Below are positions 44,889 to 53,691 of a stretch of 64,000 nucleotides of DNA, piece after piece; position 1 is the stretch's first letter, and each line of letters opens with the position of its first letter. Position numbers and translations under genes: made by a program. The notes below the pieces were generated by a model. It was not told the origin of the DNA. It did no database searches and worked only from the letters and a program-made list of their open reading frames with translations. The stretch is from Alkaliphilus hydrothermalis. GTDB lineage: Bacteria > Bacillota > Clostridia > Peptostreptococcales > Natronincolaceae. The stretch spans positions 68,179-132,178 of the forward strand of contig NZ_JAFBEE010000007.1 of the NCBI RefSeq assembly GCF_016908555.1, given 5' to 3'.

Positions 44889-45797
44889 TTAATAATAAAA
44901 ATCATGATCACCAATGGTTTTATAGAATACTCTGTTTTTAATTATCCAAAAGTTCTCTGCTTTTCTTGGGTTTAAGAAATATAAAGATTCCCCTACAGGA
45001 CTTACCCCGTTTAAGGCATCCTTTGCTGCTTGAATACTATCAGCACCAGGATTGTTGTAGATACTACCATCTATCACAGGTGAAAACTGAGTGTAGCCGT
45101 GTTGTTTATCAAACACGACCCCTTCAATGGTGTTGGGAAATAGATTACTTTTTACCCTGTTAAGGATTACATTCCCTACAGCAACCTTACCCTCATAGGG
45201 CTCTCCTTGAGCTTCAGCATGGATAATTCTACTTAACCAATATAGGTCTTCTTCCCTTTCACCCCTTGAAGAAACCGCTGTATTACTCTTCTTGCTGGCT
45301 GTATCAATTGTAGATTTGATGGTCAATACTTGTCCTTTTAAAATTACGTCGCTACTGATGTTGTTTAATTGTCTTAGAGTATTAATAGATACATTTGATC
45401 TTTGGGAGATCAATGATAGGGTATCATTGGCCTTCACCACATACTGATTCGTTGTGATGGGTGACATGTCCACCTTTGCTACCTCCGAGGGAGCTTTTTC
45501 AACTACCTTCTTAGGTTCTTGCTTTGGCTCTGGCTTCCTTTCCTCTTTCGCTACTTCTTGCTTTTCTTGTAAGTCCTCATTCTTGTTCACATGTACTGAA
45601 TCCTCTAATATGTCATTCTTCTCCTTGCGTACTTCTTCAGAAACAACAGCAAAATCATTCCTTACTTTTAAAGCCTCGTCGCTGGAATGATTGGATAAAA
45701 AATTATCTACAGTCGAACGAGCTACCATCACAGTACCTAAAACGACTACTGTCAAAGCATACATTAGATATTTCTTGTTTTTAGTGTCTTTATTCAT
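44889..45797 (-). CDS. LysM/SleB-type cell wall hydrolase
   Basis: 302 residues. A membrane anchor or uncleaved signal (~10-26), a long Glu/Lys-rich linker with proline (KPEPKQEPKK), a LysM domain at ~118-162 (YVVKANDTLSLISQRSNVSI), and a Hydrolase_2 catalytic domain from ~185 (LSRIIHAEAQGEPYEGKVAV, with the catalytic Glu). SleB/CwlJ relatives are lytic transglycosylases that open spore cortex during germination; vegetative wall roles are possible. ATG after AAGGGGTG. Single gene. Confidence 0.88.
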   Translation of the reverse strand: MNKDTKNKKYLMYALTVVVLGTVMVARSTVDNFLSNHSSDEALKVRNDFAVVSEEVRKEKNDILEDSVHVNKNEDLQEKQEVAKEERKPEPKQEPKKVVEKAPSEVAKVDMSPITTNQYVVKANDTLSLISQRSNVSINTLRQLNNISSDVILKGQVLTIKSTIDTASKKSNTAVSSRGEREEDLYWLSRIIHAEAQGEPYEGKVAVGNVILNRVKSNLFPNTIEGVVFDKQHGYTQFSPVIDGSIYNNPGADSIQAAKDALNGVSPVGESLYFLNPRKAENFWIIKNRVFYKTIGDHDFYY

Positions 45798-45897
45798 TGA
45801 GTCACCCCTTCTAATCTTACACTTTAGATTTTATCATACCCTAAAGGGGTTTTTTATCTGTAAGTTTTTCCAAAAGACCTTCAGAATTGAGGATATA

Positions 45898-45932
45898 GTT
45901 AAGGGCAGTCCCTTAGGAACTGCCCCTTATTT
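45898..45932. terminator. Hairpin between hydrolase and hydroxy-acid dehydrogenase genes
   Basis: AAGGGCAGT pairs with ACTGCCCCTT around an 8-base loop. T-runs are weak on both sides. It probably ends the minus-strand gene at 46028. Confidence 0.4.
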
Positions 45933-46027
45933 ATGAAACATTAGTCAAATTATGTCTACTTAACGTTTCACTTCACTGTATGCCCTCTAAACTCAAATTG
46001 CACTAGCAAATTAATTACAAGTTTATG

Positions 46028-47044
46028 CTATAAAGAAATATGCTTTTCACTAATATCCTCTAACCGATGACACCCTGTCATAATCATCGTCTCCAACAAT
46101 TCTTGACCTAGCTTGTGGGTGTACTTTTCAACACCCTCAATTCCTCCACCATAGGCTACTGTCCCATAGGGTCTACCAATTAAAACTGCATCAGCCCCCA
46201 AAGCCCTAGCCTTGAAAAGATCAACCCCACTTCTAAAGCCTCCATCAACGAAAATCTTCATTTGACCTTTAATGGTCTTTGCTATATTAGGCAGTACCTC
46301 CACTGTAGCATAGGTATGATCTAATACACGACCTCCGTGGTTTGATACAACAATTCCATAAGCCCCTGCTTCTAGGGCTTTTTTAGCCCCATCTACAGTC
46401 ATGACCCCCTTTAAAATAACAGGCAGTTTGGTTGAAGAAATAACTTCTTTTAAATCCTCTACAGATTTAGTGGAAACTGGTTTGCCCAACATTGCTAATA
46501 ATACTAATCCAGCAGCATCTACGTCCATGGCAACGGCAATAGCACCCTTTTCCTCAGCCTTCTTAATCTTTCTGATGATTTCATCATTCTTCCAAGGCTT
46601 TATAGTAGGAATTCCCATCCCTTCGTTTTCCCCCACTACTTGAAGAGGTAAATCGTAAAATTCATCCTTTACCCCATCTCCTGTAAAACCGAGGGTCCCA
46701 GCATTTTTACAGCCTTCAACAATCGCCTTTGAATACTCATACTCATTCATGGCATCACTATAGTTCATCCCCACCGCCGCAATGGGTGCTGCAAATACTG
46801 GATACTTAAATCTTCTACCAAACAATTCTATAGAGGTATCAATTTCCCCCTCTGGTACAAGGGTGTCTAGATTGATTTTAATCTCATTTACTTTTTCTCT
46901 ATTTCTTATAAAGGATGTCCCAGAGCCTTTACCTCCAACCCCTGGTATTTCCCCACGACAGGCTACCCCATTACAATCCTTACAGACTCTACACTTACTA
47001 TGTATTAGATCTCTAGCTTTGCTTAATATCTCATTGTATTCCAT
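46028..47044 (-). CDS. FMN-dependent alpha-hydroxy-acid dehydrogenase/oxidase family protein
   Basis: 338 residues. The FMN barrel shows VFAAPIAAVGMNY, VILKGVMTVDGAKKALEAG, VVSNHGGRVLDHT with the active histidine, and FVDGGFRSGVDLFKARALGA. An N-terminal stretch has four cysteines at 18, 21, 24 and 29 (CRVCKDCNGVACRGEIPG), a possible iron-sulfur or metal site seen in clostridial homologues. The substrate is unknown; lactate or another 2-hydroxy acid is plausible. The ATG at 47044 follows AAAGGAGG; an upstream frame extension has no site. Confidence 0.86.
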   Translation of the reverse strand: MEYNEILSKARDLIHSKCRVCKDCNGVACRGEIPGVGGKGSGTSFIRNREKVNEIKINLDTLVPEGEIDTSIELFGRRFKYPVFAAPIAAVGMNYSDAMNEYEYSKAIVEGCKNAGTLGFTGDGVKDEFYDLPLQVVGENEGMGIPTIKPWKNDEIIRKIKKAEEKGAIAVAMDVDAAGLVLLAMLGKPVSTKSVEDLKEVISSTKLPVILKGVMTVDGAKKALEAGAYGIVVSNHGGRVLDHTYATVEVLPNIAKTIKGQMKIFVDGGFRSGVDLFKARALGADAVLIGRPYGTVAYGGGIEGVEKYTHKLGQELLETMIMTGCHRLEDISEKHISL

Positions 47045-47124
47045 TGGAAATTGTCCTCCTTTTAAATTTGCATCTACTTTTATTTTAGTGATTTTTGATG
47101 TTGATTTCAATCTTATAAATACTT

Positions 47125-47952
47125 CTATTTCTTTTTTAACTCATATCGATCAATTCTTCTATGCTTTAATAAGGGCAACTGTTGACGAATTTTATCCACA
47201 AACTCTAAATCGATTTCTCCACAAATAATCCCTTCTTTTTCATCGGCCGCAACCACAGTATCACCCCAAGGATTAACTATTTTTGAATGTCCGTAGGCAT
47301 GATAACTTGCCTCTAGATCTCTAGCTGGGGATGCCGCCACAAAATATACTTGGTTGTCCAATGCCCTTACTTTAATTAGTTCGTGCCAATGGGCTGGTCC
47401 TGTGGTCATGTTAAAGGCGGCAGGCAGTATGATTACCTCTGCCCCCTCCAACGCCATCAACCTCATCAACTCTGGGAATCTCATATCATAGCAGATGGCT
47501 ACTCCTATTTTACAGTATTCGGTATCAATCACAGTAATACTTCCACCTGCACCTAGGGTATCCGATTCCCTAAAGGAAACTCCCCCCTCCACATTAATAT
47601 CAAATAGGTGCATTTTCCTATGTCTCCCAAGCATTGCTCCTGTTGGATTAAAGCTGAATGATGTATTATATATTTGCTCCCCATCCTTTTCTGGAATTGA
47701 ACCCCCTATAATATAAATTTGTAGTTCCTTTGCCAGATTTGAAAGCATATTTGTTGTCTCTCCTGGGTATTCTTCTGCAAACAAAGGGAAATATTTATTT
47801 TCATAGGGACAGTTGAACATCTCTGGTAAAACCACCATTTGAGGTGAATACTCCTCCATAGCCCTTAATATCATTTCTTTAACTTTCTTTAGGTTTTGGC
47901 TTTTTATAGTACTTATCTGCATTTGAATTACTGCAACTTTAAATTTTATCAT
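47125..47952 (-). CDS. Carbon-nitrogen hydrolase (nitrilase/omega-amidase type)
   Basis: 275 residues. The catalytic triad is visible: Glu in VVLPEMFNCPY, Lys in RHRKMHLFDI, Cys in VAICYDMRFPE. This layout matches the NIT2/omega-amidase group, which hydrolyses 2-oxoglutaramate or 2-oxosuccinamate; that specificity is inferred. ATG at 47952 after AAGGGGG. The next gene downstream is the hydroxy-acid enzyme, 80 bases away. Confidence 0.9.
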   Translation of the reverse strand: MIKFKVAVIQMQISTIKSQNLKKVKEMILRAMEEYSPQMVVLPEMFNCPYENKYFPLFAEEYPGETTNMLSNLAKELQIYIIGGSIPEKDGEQIYNTSFSFNPTGAMLGRHRKMHLFDINVEGGVSFRESDTLGAGGSITVIDTEYCKIGVAICYDMRFPELMRLMALEGAEVIILPAAFNMTTGPAHWHELIKVRALDNQVYFVAASPARDLEASYHAYGHSKIVNPWGDTVVAADEKEGIICGEIDLEFVDKIRQQLPLLKHRRIDRYELKKK

Positions 47953-48270
47953 ACTCCAGCCCCCTTCTATCATCGTGTTTGTTTTTCTACCTATTATTGT
48001 TGGATTTTCCTAGTCGTACAACTAGTCAGCATTCTCTAACCATCAACAAATACCTTAATAGTAACTTACTGAAAAATTTAATGTGCTAATTTTATTCATT
48101 TCCATTAAAGCATTCTAGAAAAACTTTTAAAACTCCTTCATATGTAACCCATTTACAAAAATAATTAAAAGTAAATTTAATAAATATTTAATCTTCTTAA
48201 GTTTGCCTTTGTCCCCCTTTTCCATTACAATATTATGAGAAGCTATAACCCAATATACAGGAGGTGTAAC
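47953..48270. other. Divergent intergenic region
   Basis: 318 AT-rich bases between the nitrilase gene and plsC. A reading frame opens into plsC from 48235 but has no ribosome site. I see no further feature. Confidence 0.6.
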
Positions 48271-48990
48271 ATGAGAACAATATTTTGGTTTGCTTCATTT
48301 TGGATTTATACTGTATTCACTCTATTTTATATACCAAGAGTTAAAAGACTTATAAAGAAAGGTTTGATCACCGAAAAAAGGCAATTTGCCCATAGGGTAG
48401 CTGGAAAATGGGCAAAGACTATGGTTTCATTAACTGGTGGTACTGTGGAGGTCATAGGTTTAGAAAATATTCCTCAAGATGGAGCAGTGCTTTTTGCCAG
48501 CAATCATCAAGGAAACTTTGACATTCCTCTTCTATTGTCTAGTATATCAAAACCAATTGGCTTTGTGGCTAAGGTTGAATTAGAAAGATTGCCATTTATT
48601 AATACTTGGATGAAACTCCTTGAATGTGTTTTTATTGATCGTAAAGACATGCGTCAATCCCTAAGAACCATCTCAACAGCTACTGAGATTCTAAAATCAG
48701 GTCAATCTATGGTAATCTTTCCAGAAGGAACAAGGAGCAAAGGGAAGGAAATGCAGCCCTTCAAGCCTGGTAGCTTAAGATTAGCACAAAAGGCAGGTAC
48801 CCCTGTTGTCCCTGTCACCATTAGTGGCTCCTACAGATTAATGGAGGGAAATAATAATCGTATAAAACCTGCCCATGTTAAAATTATTTTTGCCCCGCCA
48901 GTTGATCCACAAGCTATTGATAAAGCCTCGGATTTAACTGTAACAGTGTTTGATATTATTGAGGATAACCTAACAAAGCACCCTTCTTAA
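48271..48990 (+). CDS. plsC: 1-acyl-sn-glycerol-3-phosphate acyltransferase
   Basis: 239 residues. N-terminal membrane segment (~5-22), the HX4D box as SNHQGNFDIP, FVAKVELERLPFIN, and VIFPEGTRSKG. It acylates lysophosphatidate in phospholipid synthesis at the membrane. The ATG at 48271 follows CAGGAGGTG. It stands alone. Confidence 0.92.
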   Translation: MRTIFWFASFWIYTVFTLFYIPRVKRLIKKGLITEKRQFAHRVAGKWAKTMVSLTGGTVEVIGLENIPQDGAVLFASNHQGNFDIPLLLSSISKPIGFVAKVELERLPFINTWMKLLECVFIDRKDMRQSLRTISTATEILKSGQSMVIFPEGTRSKGKEMQPFKPGSLRLAQKAGTPVVPVTISGSYRLMEGNNNRIKPAHVKIIFAPPVDPQAIDKASDLTVTVFDIIEDNLTKHPS

Positions 48991-49003
48991 GCAGGAGGGT
49001 GCT
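48977..49003. terminator. Bidirectional terminator plsC/moaC
   Basis: 8-bp stem AGCACCCT/AGGGTGCT, 11-base loop. It overlaps the plsC stop; TTTG follows on the minus strand. Confidence 0.6.
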
Positions 49004-49030
49004 ACTTATTATCTATTCTTTTTACAAAAA

Positions 49031-49516
49031 TTACTCCCTCAGGAAATCTCCCGATTTGCCCCCAGTTTTTTTAATCAACTTAATCTCAGTAATGATCATT
49101 CCCCGATCTACTGCCTTACACATATCATAAATCGTTAAAGCCGCTGTTGATACTGCTGTTAAGGCTTCTATCTCGACCCCTGTCTTTCCAGTCGTTCTTG
49201 CTACAGCCTCAATATCAATCTTACTATTTTCTTCATCAATAGAAAAATTAATGTCTGCCCCTGTTAGATTGATATGATGACACATTGGGATTAGGTTGCT
49301 GGTTTGTTTAGCCGCCATGATTCCTGCCACTTGGGAAACTGCAAGTACATCACCTTTTTGGATATTTTTATCAACAATCCTTTTCAAAGTCTCTGGCATC
49401 ATATGGATACTACCCACAGCAACAGCCTCACGACGGGTGTTGAGTTTCTCACCAACCTCCACCATCTTCGCTCTGCCCTCTTCATTGAAATGGGTAAAGT
49501 CATTGGCCTGATCCAT
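49031..49516 (-). CDS. moaC: Cyclic pyranopterin monophosphate synthase
   Basis: 161 residues. Motifs FTHFNEEGRAKMVEVGEK, AVAVGSIHM, IPMCHHINLTGADI and GVEIEALTAVSTAALTIYDMCKAVDRGM are diagnostic. With MoaA it makes cPMP, the first molybdopterin precursor. It is the third gene after the cysteine desulfurase and thiI, 33 bases behind thiI, and not with the other Mo genes at 10-13.7 kb. ATG after AAAGGAGGAG. Confidence 0.95.
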   Translation of the reverse strand: MDQANDFTHFNEEGRAKMVEVGEKLNTRREAVAVGSIHMMPETLKRIVDKNIQKGDVLAVSQVAGIMAAKQTSNLIPMCHHINLTGADINFSIDEENSKIDIEAVARTTGKTGVEIEALTAVSTAALTIYDMCKAVDRGMIITEIKLIKKTGGKSGDFLRE

Positions 49517-49549
49517 CAGTATCTCCTCCTTTTAATACTTCCTTACCGC

Positions 49550-50728
49550 TTATTCTTCATCTAATGTTATTCTTTCAATCTCCATATTTGAAATAGCAGC
49601 CTCAATCAATGCCTCCACATCTAACTTAGCTTCCGAGCGAAGAATTTTATCTAAACGAGGCTTTGTAACTGGTCTTTTAGGCAAGAAAACTGTACAACAA
49701 TCTTCAAATGGTAAAATAGAAGTTTCATAGGTATCAATCTTTCTTGCAATTTCAATGATATCCACCTTGTCCATTGCAATCAATGGACGGAATACTGGTA
49801 TACTCACCGCCGAATTGGTTGCATGTAGACTCTCTATCGTTTGGCTTGCCACTTGTCCTAAACTCTCTCCAGTTATTAAACCATTAGCTCCTATTTTGCT
49901 AGCGACTCTTTCAGCAATCATCATCATAAATCTTCTAGAAAGAATCGTCATTTCCTCTGGTGGACATTTTTCATTGATTTCCTTTTGAATAGGCAATAGA
50001 TTAACAGAATACACCTTGAATTGTCCTACATAGCCAGAGACAATCCTAGCCAAGTCCATCACTTTTTCCTTTGCTCTTTCACTGGTGAAGGGATAACTAT
50101 GGAAATGAACTGCAGCTATTTCAACACCTCTTTTTGCCACCATCCATCCTGCCACTGGACTGTCTATTCCTCCCGATAACAACAATAGACCTTTGCCGTT
50201 ACAGCCTACAGGCAATCCCCCTAGACCCATAATCTTATTACTAAAAACAAAGGCTTTTTCTCGTATTTCAACATAAATCATCGTATCGGGATTATGAACA
50301 TCCACCTGTACTTCATCTACATTTTTTAAAAGGTGTCCCCCCAACTCTCTGCTTAAGTCTAGAGAGCCTAGAGGGAAGTTCTTATCAACCCGCTTAGTTT
50401 CCACCTTAAAGGTTTTTGCTCCATCATACTTGACTCTGTCCCGCAACTCCTTTAATGCTTCTTCTCTAATACGGTCCAAATCCACATCAAATCTCTTGGA
50501 AGTACTGATTAAAGTAACACCAAAAACCCTTCTGATTCTTTCGATCAGTTGATTTTCATCATATCCTTCTACATCCACATAAATACGACTATGCTGCTTA
50601 TATACCTTTGGTTTTCCTAAATCCCCCAAAGCATGACGAATCTGCTTTACTAACTTATCCTCAAAGAACCTCTTATTTGCGCCCTTTAACATGATTTCTC
50701 CATAACGGATGACGATCACCTTGTCCAT
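49550..50728 (-). CDS. thiI: tRNA 4-thiouridine sulfurtransferase ThiI
   Basis: 392 residues. A ferredoxin-like/THUMP N-terminus (to ~165), then a PP-loop pyrophosphatase with LLSGGIDSPVAGW. The C-terminal rhodanese domain of E. coli ThiI is missing, as in Bacillus, where a dedicated cysteine desulfurase passes sulfur directly. It forms s4U8 in tRNA. Seven bases behind the desulfurase gene. Confidence 0.95.
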   Translation of the reverse strand: MDKVIVIRYGEIMLKGANKRFFEDKLVKQIRHALGDLGKPKVYKQHSRIYVDVEGYDENQLIERIRRVFGVTLISTSKRFDVDLDRIREEALKELRDRVKYDGAKTFKVETKRVDKNFPLGSLDLSRELGGHLLKNVDEVQVDVHNPDTMIYVEIREKAFVFSNKIMGLGGLPVGCNGKGLLLLSGGIDSPVAGWMVAKRGVEIAAVHFHSYPFTSERAKEKVMDLARIVSGYVGQFKVYSVNLLPIQKEINEKCPPEEMTILSRRFMMMIAERVASKIGANGLITGESLGQVASQTIESLHATNSAVSIPVFRPLIAMDKVDIIEIARKIDTYETSILPFEDCCTVFLPKRPVTKPRLDKILRSEAKLDVEALIEAAISNMEIERITLDEE

Positions 50729-50735
50729 ACTTCTA

Positions 50736-51890
50736 TCACCTCATAATCTTTCTAAGTAATTCTACTTGTTTTTTTATTTGATTTACCCCGTAATCAATTT
50801 CTTCCTTTGTATTAGTATCACTAATGCTAAGTCTCAAGGAGCTATCAATCAATGTATTCTTTAGCTTCATAGCCGTCAATACATGACTAAAGCCCTTTTT
50901 CTTTGATGAACAAGCGGAACCCGATGATACATAAATACCATCCCCCTCCAGACTATGGAGTAATACCTCACTCTTTACACCAATGAAAGACACATTGATA
51001 ATATGGGGGGCAAAATCCGCTTCCATTCCATTATGTATAACAACTTCTTTAACTTCTTCTTGTATCCTTTCTACTAGATACTTTTTTAAAGTTATCATTT
51101 TACTTATTATTTCTTCCTGTTGAGCCATTTGATGCTTTACAGCCGCCCCTAGACCTAATATACCGGGAACATTTTCAGTTCCAGCCCGAAGTCCCATCTC
51201 ATGACCTCCACCAGTCACCATGGGTCTAATCTTTAATCCTTTTCTAACATAGAGTCCACCGATTCCCTTTGGTCCATGTAGCTTGTGTCCACTAATGGCT
51301 AAGGTATCCACCAGTGTATTGGCTACATTGAACTTTATTTTTCCAAAGGATTGTATCGCATCCACATGAAACAAAGTCTTGGGATTTTTTCCCTTTATAA
51401 TCTTGCCGATTTCATCAATAGGCTGGATACTACCGACTTCATTATTTACGTGCATAATGGCAACAAGTATTGTATCCTCTTTCATAGCATTACGCAGTTC
51501 ATCTACTGATATAAATCCCTCATGATTAACCTCTAGATAAGTCACTCCATACCCCTTAGCCTCTAGGTCATTAAAGGTATTTAACACCGAAGGATGCTCA
51601 ATCTTTGAGGTTATTATATGCTTACCAAATCTATGGTTAGCTTCAACAATTCCTCTGATGGCAATATTATTGGATTCCGTCCCACCAGACGTAAAATAAA
51701 ACTCCTGATCCTTGCAACCCAATGCCTTTGCTATCAATTTCCTTGTATTTTTTATACTTTTTTCCACCTCAACCCCTTTTCGATGAAGGGATGAAGGATT
51801 TGCATACAACTCCTCCATGGCATATACCATGGCTTCCACAACCTCTTTTCTAGGTTTTGTTGTGGCTGCATTATCTAAATATACTTCCAT
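50736..51890 (-). CDS. Cysteine desulfurase (NifS/NifZ-like)
   Basis: 384 residues. YLDNAATTKP start, PLP lysine K203 in ISGHKLHGPKG, the active cysteine C327 in SSGSACSSKKK. It moves sulfane sulfur from cysteine, here probably to ThiI, since the gene directly precedes thiI as NifZ does in Bacillus. The start ATG overlaps no other gene and has GAGGGTG ahead. First gene of the thiI-moaC unit. Confidence 0.93.
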   Translation of the reverse strand: MEVYLDNAATTKPRKEVVEAMVYAMEELYANPSSLHRKGVEVEKSIKNTRKLIAKALGCKDQEFYFTSGGTESNNIAIRGIVEANHRFGKHIITSKIEHPSVLNTFNDLEAKGYGVTYLEVNHEGFISVDELRNAMKEDTILVAIMHVNNEVGSIQPIDEIGKIIKGKNPKTLFHVDAIQSFGKIKFNVANTLVDTLAISGHKLHGPKGIGGLYVRKGLKIRPMVTGGGHEMGLRAGTENVPGILGLGAAVKHQMAQQEEIISKMITLKKYLVERIQEEVKEVVIHNGMEADFAPHIINVSFIGVKSEVLLHSLEGDGIYVSSGSACSSKKKGFSHVLTAMKLKNTLIDSSLRLSISDTNTKEEIDYGVNQIKKQVELLRKIMR

Positions 51891-51998
51891 TAATAGTTCA
51901 CCCTCAATTCCTTAGGTAATTACAATTTTTATCATATCTAAATATAGCTTGTTTGTAAAGTTTTCCTTAAAAATAGTATAACCAAAAGGGGTAAAAGT

Positions 51999-52619
51999 AA
52001 GCCTAATCAAAAGGTGTCAGATTCAAGGAACAAGAAAAGCAACCACCGCAGCGTATATAAACAGCCGGGAGGATGGTTGCTTTTGCAGTGACGCAGAAGA
52101 TGGCACCTTATGACCAAACTGCCAGACTAGTTTGAAGTCATTAGATTCAAGGCGCAAGAAAGCCAGACACCGCAGCGTATATAAACAGCCGGGAGGATGG
52201 TTGCTTTTAGCAGTGACGCAGAAGATGGCACCTTATGACCAAACCGCCAGACTAGTTAGAAGTCGTTAAATTCAAGGCGCAAGAAAGCCAGACACCGCAG
52301 CGTATATAAACAGCCGGGAGGATGGTTGCTTTTGCAGTGACGTAGAAGATGGCACCTTATGACCAAACTGCCAGACTAGTTAGAAGTCGTTAGATTCAAG
52401 GCGCAAGAAAGCCAGACACCGCAGCGTATTCAAAACATACGTGAGGATGGCTGGCTTTCGAAGCAACGCAGAAGATGACGGCTTACGACCCGAATAAGCC
52501 TAATCAAAAGGTGTCAGATTCAAGGAACAAGAAAAGCAACCACCGCAGCGTATATAAACATACGTGAGGATGGTTGCTTTTAGCAGTGACGCAGAAGATG
52601 GCACCTTTTCATTAGGCTT
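51999..52619. repeat. Array of five palindromic repeat units (~124 bases each)
   Basis: Each unit can fold as a long hairpin: arms such as AAAAGCAACCACC/GGATGGTTGCTTTT close on CCGCAGCGTAT/ATACGTGAGG, with outer arms AAGGTGTC/GGCACCTT. Two arm types are visible, A (GCAACCACC/GGATGGTTGC) and B (AAGCCAGACACC/GGATGGCTGGCTTT). The order is A5'A3', B5'A3', B5'A3', B5'B3', A5'A3'. The whole array is bounded by AAGCCTAATC and ATTAGGCTT. No open frame crosses it. It lies between two minus-strand genes and touches the stop of the downstream-coordinate gene. Confidence 0.9.
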
Positions 52620-53230
52620 TAATAGCCGAGGGGTTCTCCTACTATATACACGTGCAACTCCATAGCCATAGGCTTATGGCTAATAATCGTGGTAATATTA
52701 CACATACGCTGTTCACTACGACAATCATTACATTCACCTGTTACAGCGCAAGGAGTCTTTAATCCTAATCTCTTTGCATTTGGTGGACAGGCTTCTTTTT
52801 TAATTCTTTCCATAGCACTGGTAACATCAGAAGTAATTTTATTAATCCCGCAGATTACGATTACCTTTTTAGGACCATAATACATTGCACTGACACGATT
52901 TCCAACACCATCAATATTCACCAAATCACCTGTCTCTGTCAGGGCATTTGTACTTGTCAAATACACATCAGCACTGGCAGCTTTTTGCCTTACTTCATTT
53001 CTCTTCTGAAGGTCTACTAACCAGTGCCAATGAATCTCTTTGCCTTCATCCTTTAACACCTCATGAAGATTCAATTCTTTAATTGTCATCGAACCACCAA
53101 TCCCCACCACCTGATCATTAGTGGATTCTTCCAGAATAGCTTTGATTACAGCTTCTCTAGAATCAAAGTATTGAGCTTTTATCTTTCTTCTTTGTAAATT
53201 CTCTATAACGGCCTTTACTTTATTATTCAA
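52619..53230 (-). CDS. LUD-domain (LutC/YkgG-like) protein
   Basis: 203 residues. VVGIGGSMTIKELNL, TSTNALTETGDLVNIDGVGNRV and VIVCGINKIT mark the LUD fold. The C-terminus has a cysteine cluster (CPPN...TPCAVTGECNDCRSEQRMC). Family members take part in lactate oxidation or act as unknown oxidoreductase partners. The start is TTG at 53230 behind AAGGGGGA. An ATG four bases upstream is in another frame and opens only ATG-TTT-GAA-TAA. The repeat array abuts its stop codon. Confidence 0.87.
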   Translation of the reverse strand: MNNKVKAVIENLQRRKIKAQYFDSREAVIKAILEESTNDQVVGIGGSMTIKELNLHEVLKDEGKEIHWHWLVDLQKRNEVRQKAASADVYLTSTNALTETGDLVNIDGVGNRVSAMYYGPKKVIVICGINKITSDVTSAMERIKKEACPPNAKRLGLKTPCAVTGECNDCRSEQRMCNITTIISHKPMAMELHVYIVGEPLGY

Positions 53231-53358
53231 ACATGATTCCCCCTTAAAATGCTTTCTTCCTCTATTATATACCTATTCCTTAGTTTTAAAAATAGATAAG
53301 ATAAGATAGGATATAATGTTGCTTTCAGCCTATTTACTCTTCGGAGGTTTTTTAGACT

Positions 53359-53402
53359 TTTGTCAAATAAAATATTCGACAAAGCATTGCATTATTTGTC
53401 GA
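53359..53402. promoter_or_regulatory. Three Spo0A-box-like sites at the small RNA promoter
   Basis: TTTGTCAAA (53359), TTCGACAAA (53375, reverse of TTTGTCGAA) and TTTGTCGAT (53395) match the 0A box TTTGTCRAA at 9, 9 and 8 of 9 positions. The last two flank the -35 box as an inverted pair. Confidence 0.5.
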
Positions 53403-53415
53403 TATTTGTTATAAT
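53387..53415 (+). promoter_or_regulatory. Promoter of the candidate small RNA
   Basis: TTGCAT, 17-base spacer, TATAAT with an extended TG one base upstream. Confidence 0.65.
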
Positions 53416-53420
53416 AAGTC

Positions 53421-53531
53421 TGTGGTTATCCCCCTGGTAACCTCGATTATATAATCTCTATTCCCAATACCCCTTTTGAAATCACATTAAATAAAATGTG
53501 TGCTGGGTCAGCGACCCAGTTCTTTTTTTAT
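53421..53531 (+). ncRNA. Candidate small RNA (~110 bases)
   Basis: A promoter-like sequence, a structured stretch (GGTTA...TAACC hairpin near 53424-53442) and a perfect terminator at 53503 bound a short transcript with no open frame. It ends 160 bases before ansA, so it is either a stand-alone RNA or an attenuated leader. I recognise no known family in it. Confidence 0.5.
53503..53531 (+). terminator. Terminator of the candidate small RNA
   Basis: 7-bp stem CTGGGTC/GACCCAG, loop AGC, followed by TTCTTTTTTT. Confidence 0.85.
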
Positions 53532-53691
53532 CTATTTATTTCCATTTTTTTCTATTTGCATTTCCACTACCCTCACTTAATTATTTATTTTCTTTTACCA
53601 TTCACAAAATCTATTTAATCGGATATAATAAGGATGCATAAGTTTTAGCAGAGAATATTACAAATAAATACAATAACAAAGGAGTTTTTTT

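Noticed and set aside
45798..45940. ydaO-type c-di-AMP riboswitch ahead of the cell wall hydrolase.
   Set aside because: Such elements often precede these genes, but the leader is short and has none of the conserved strings.
51999..52619. CRISPR array.
   Set aside because: The repeats are ~124 bases, fill the whole unit, are palindromic throughout and have no unique spacers or cas genes nearby.
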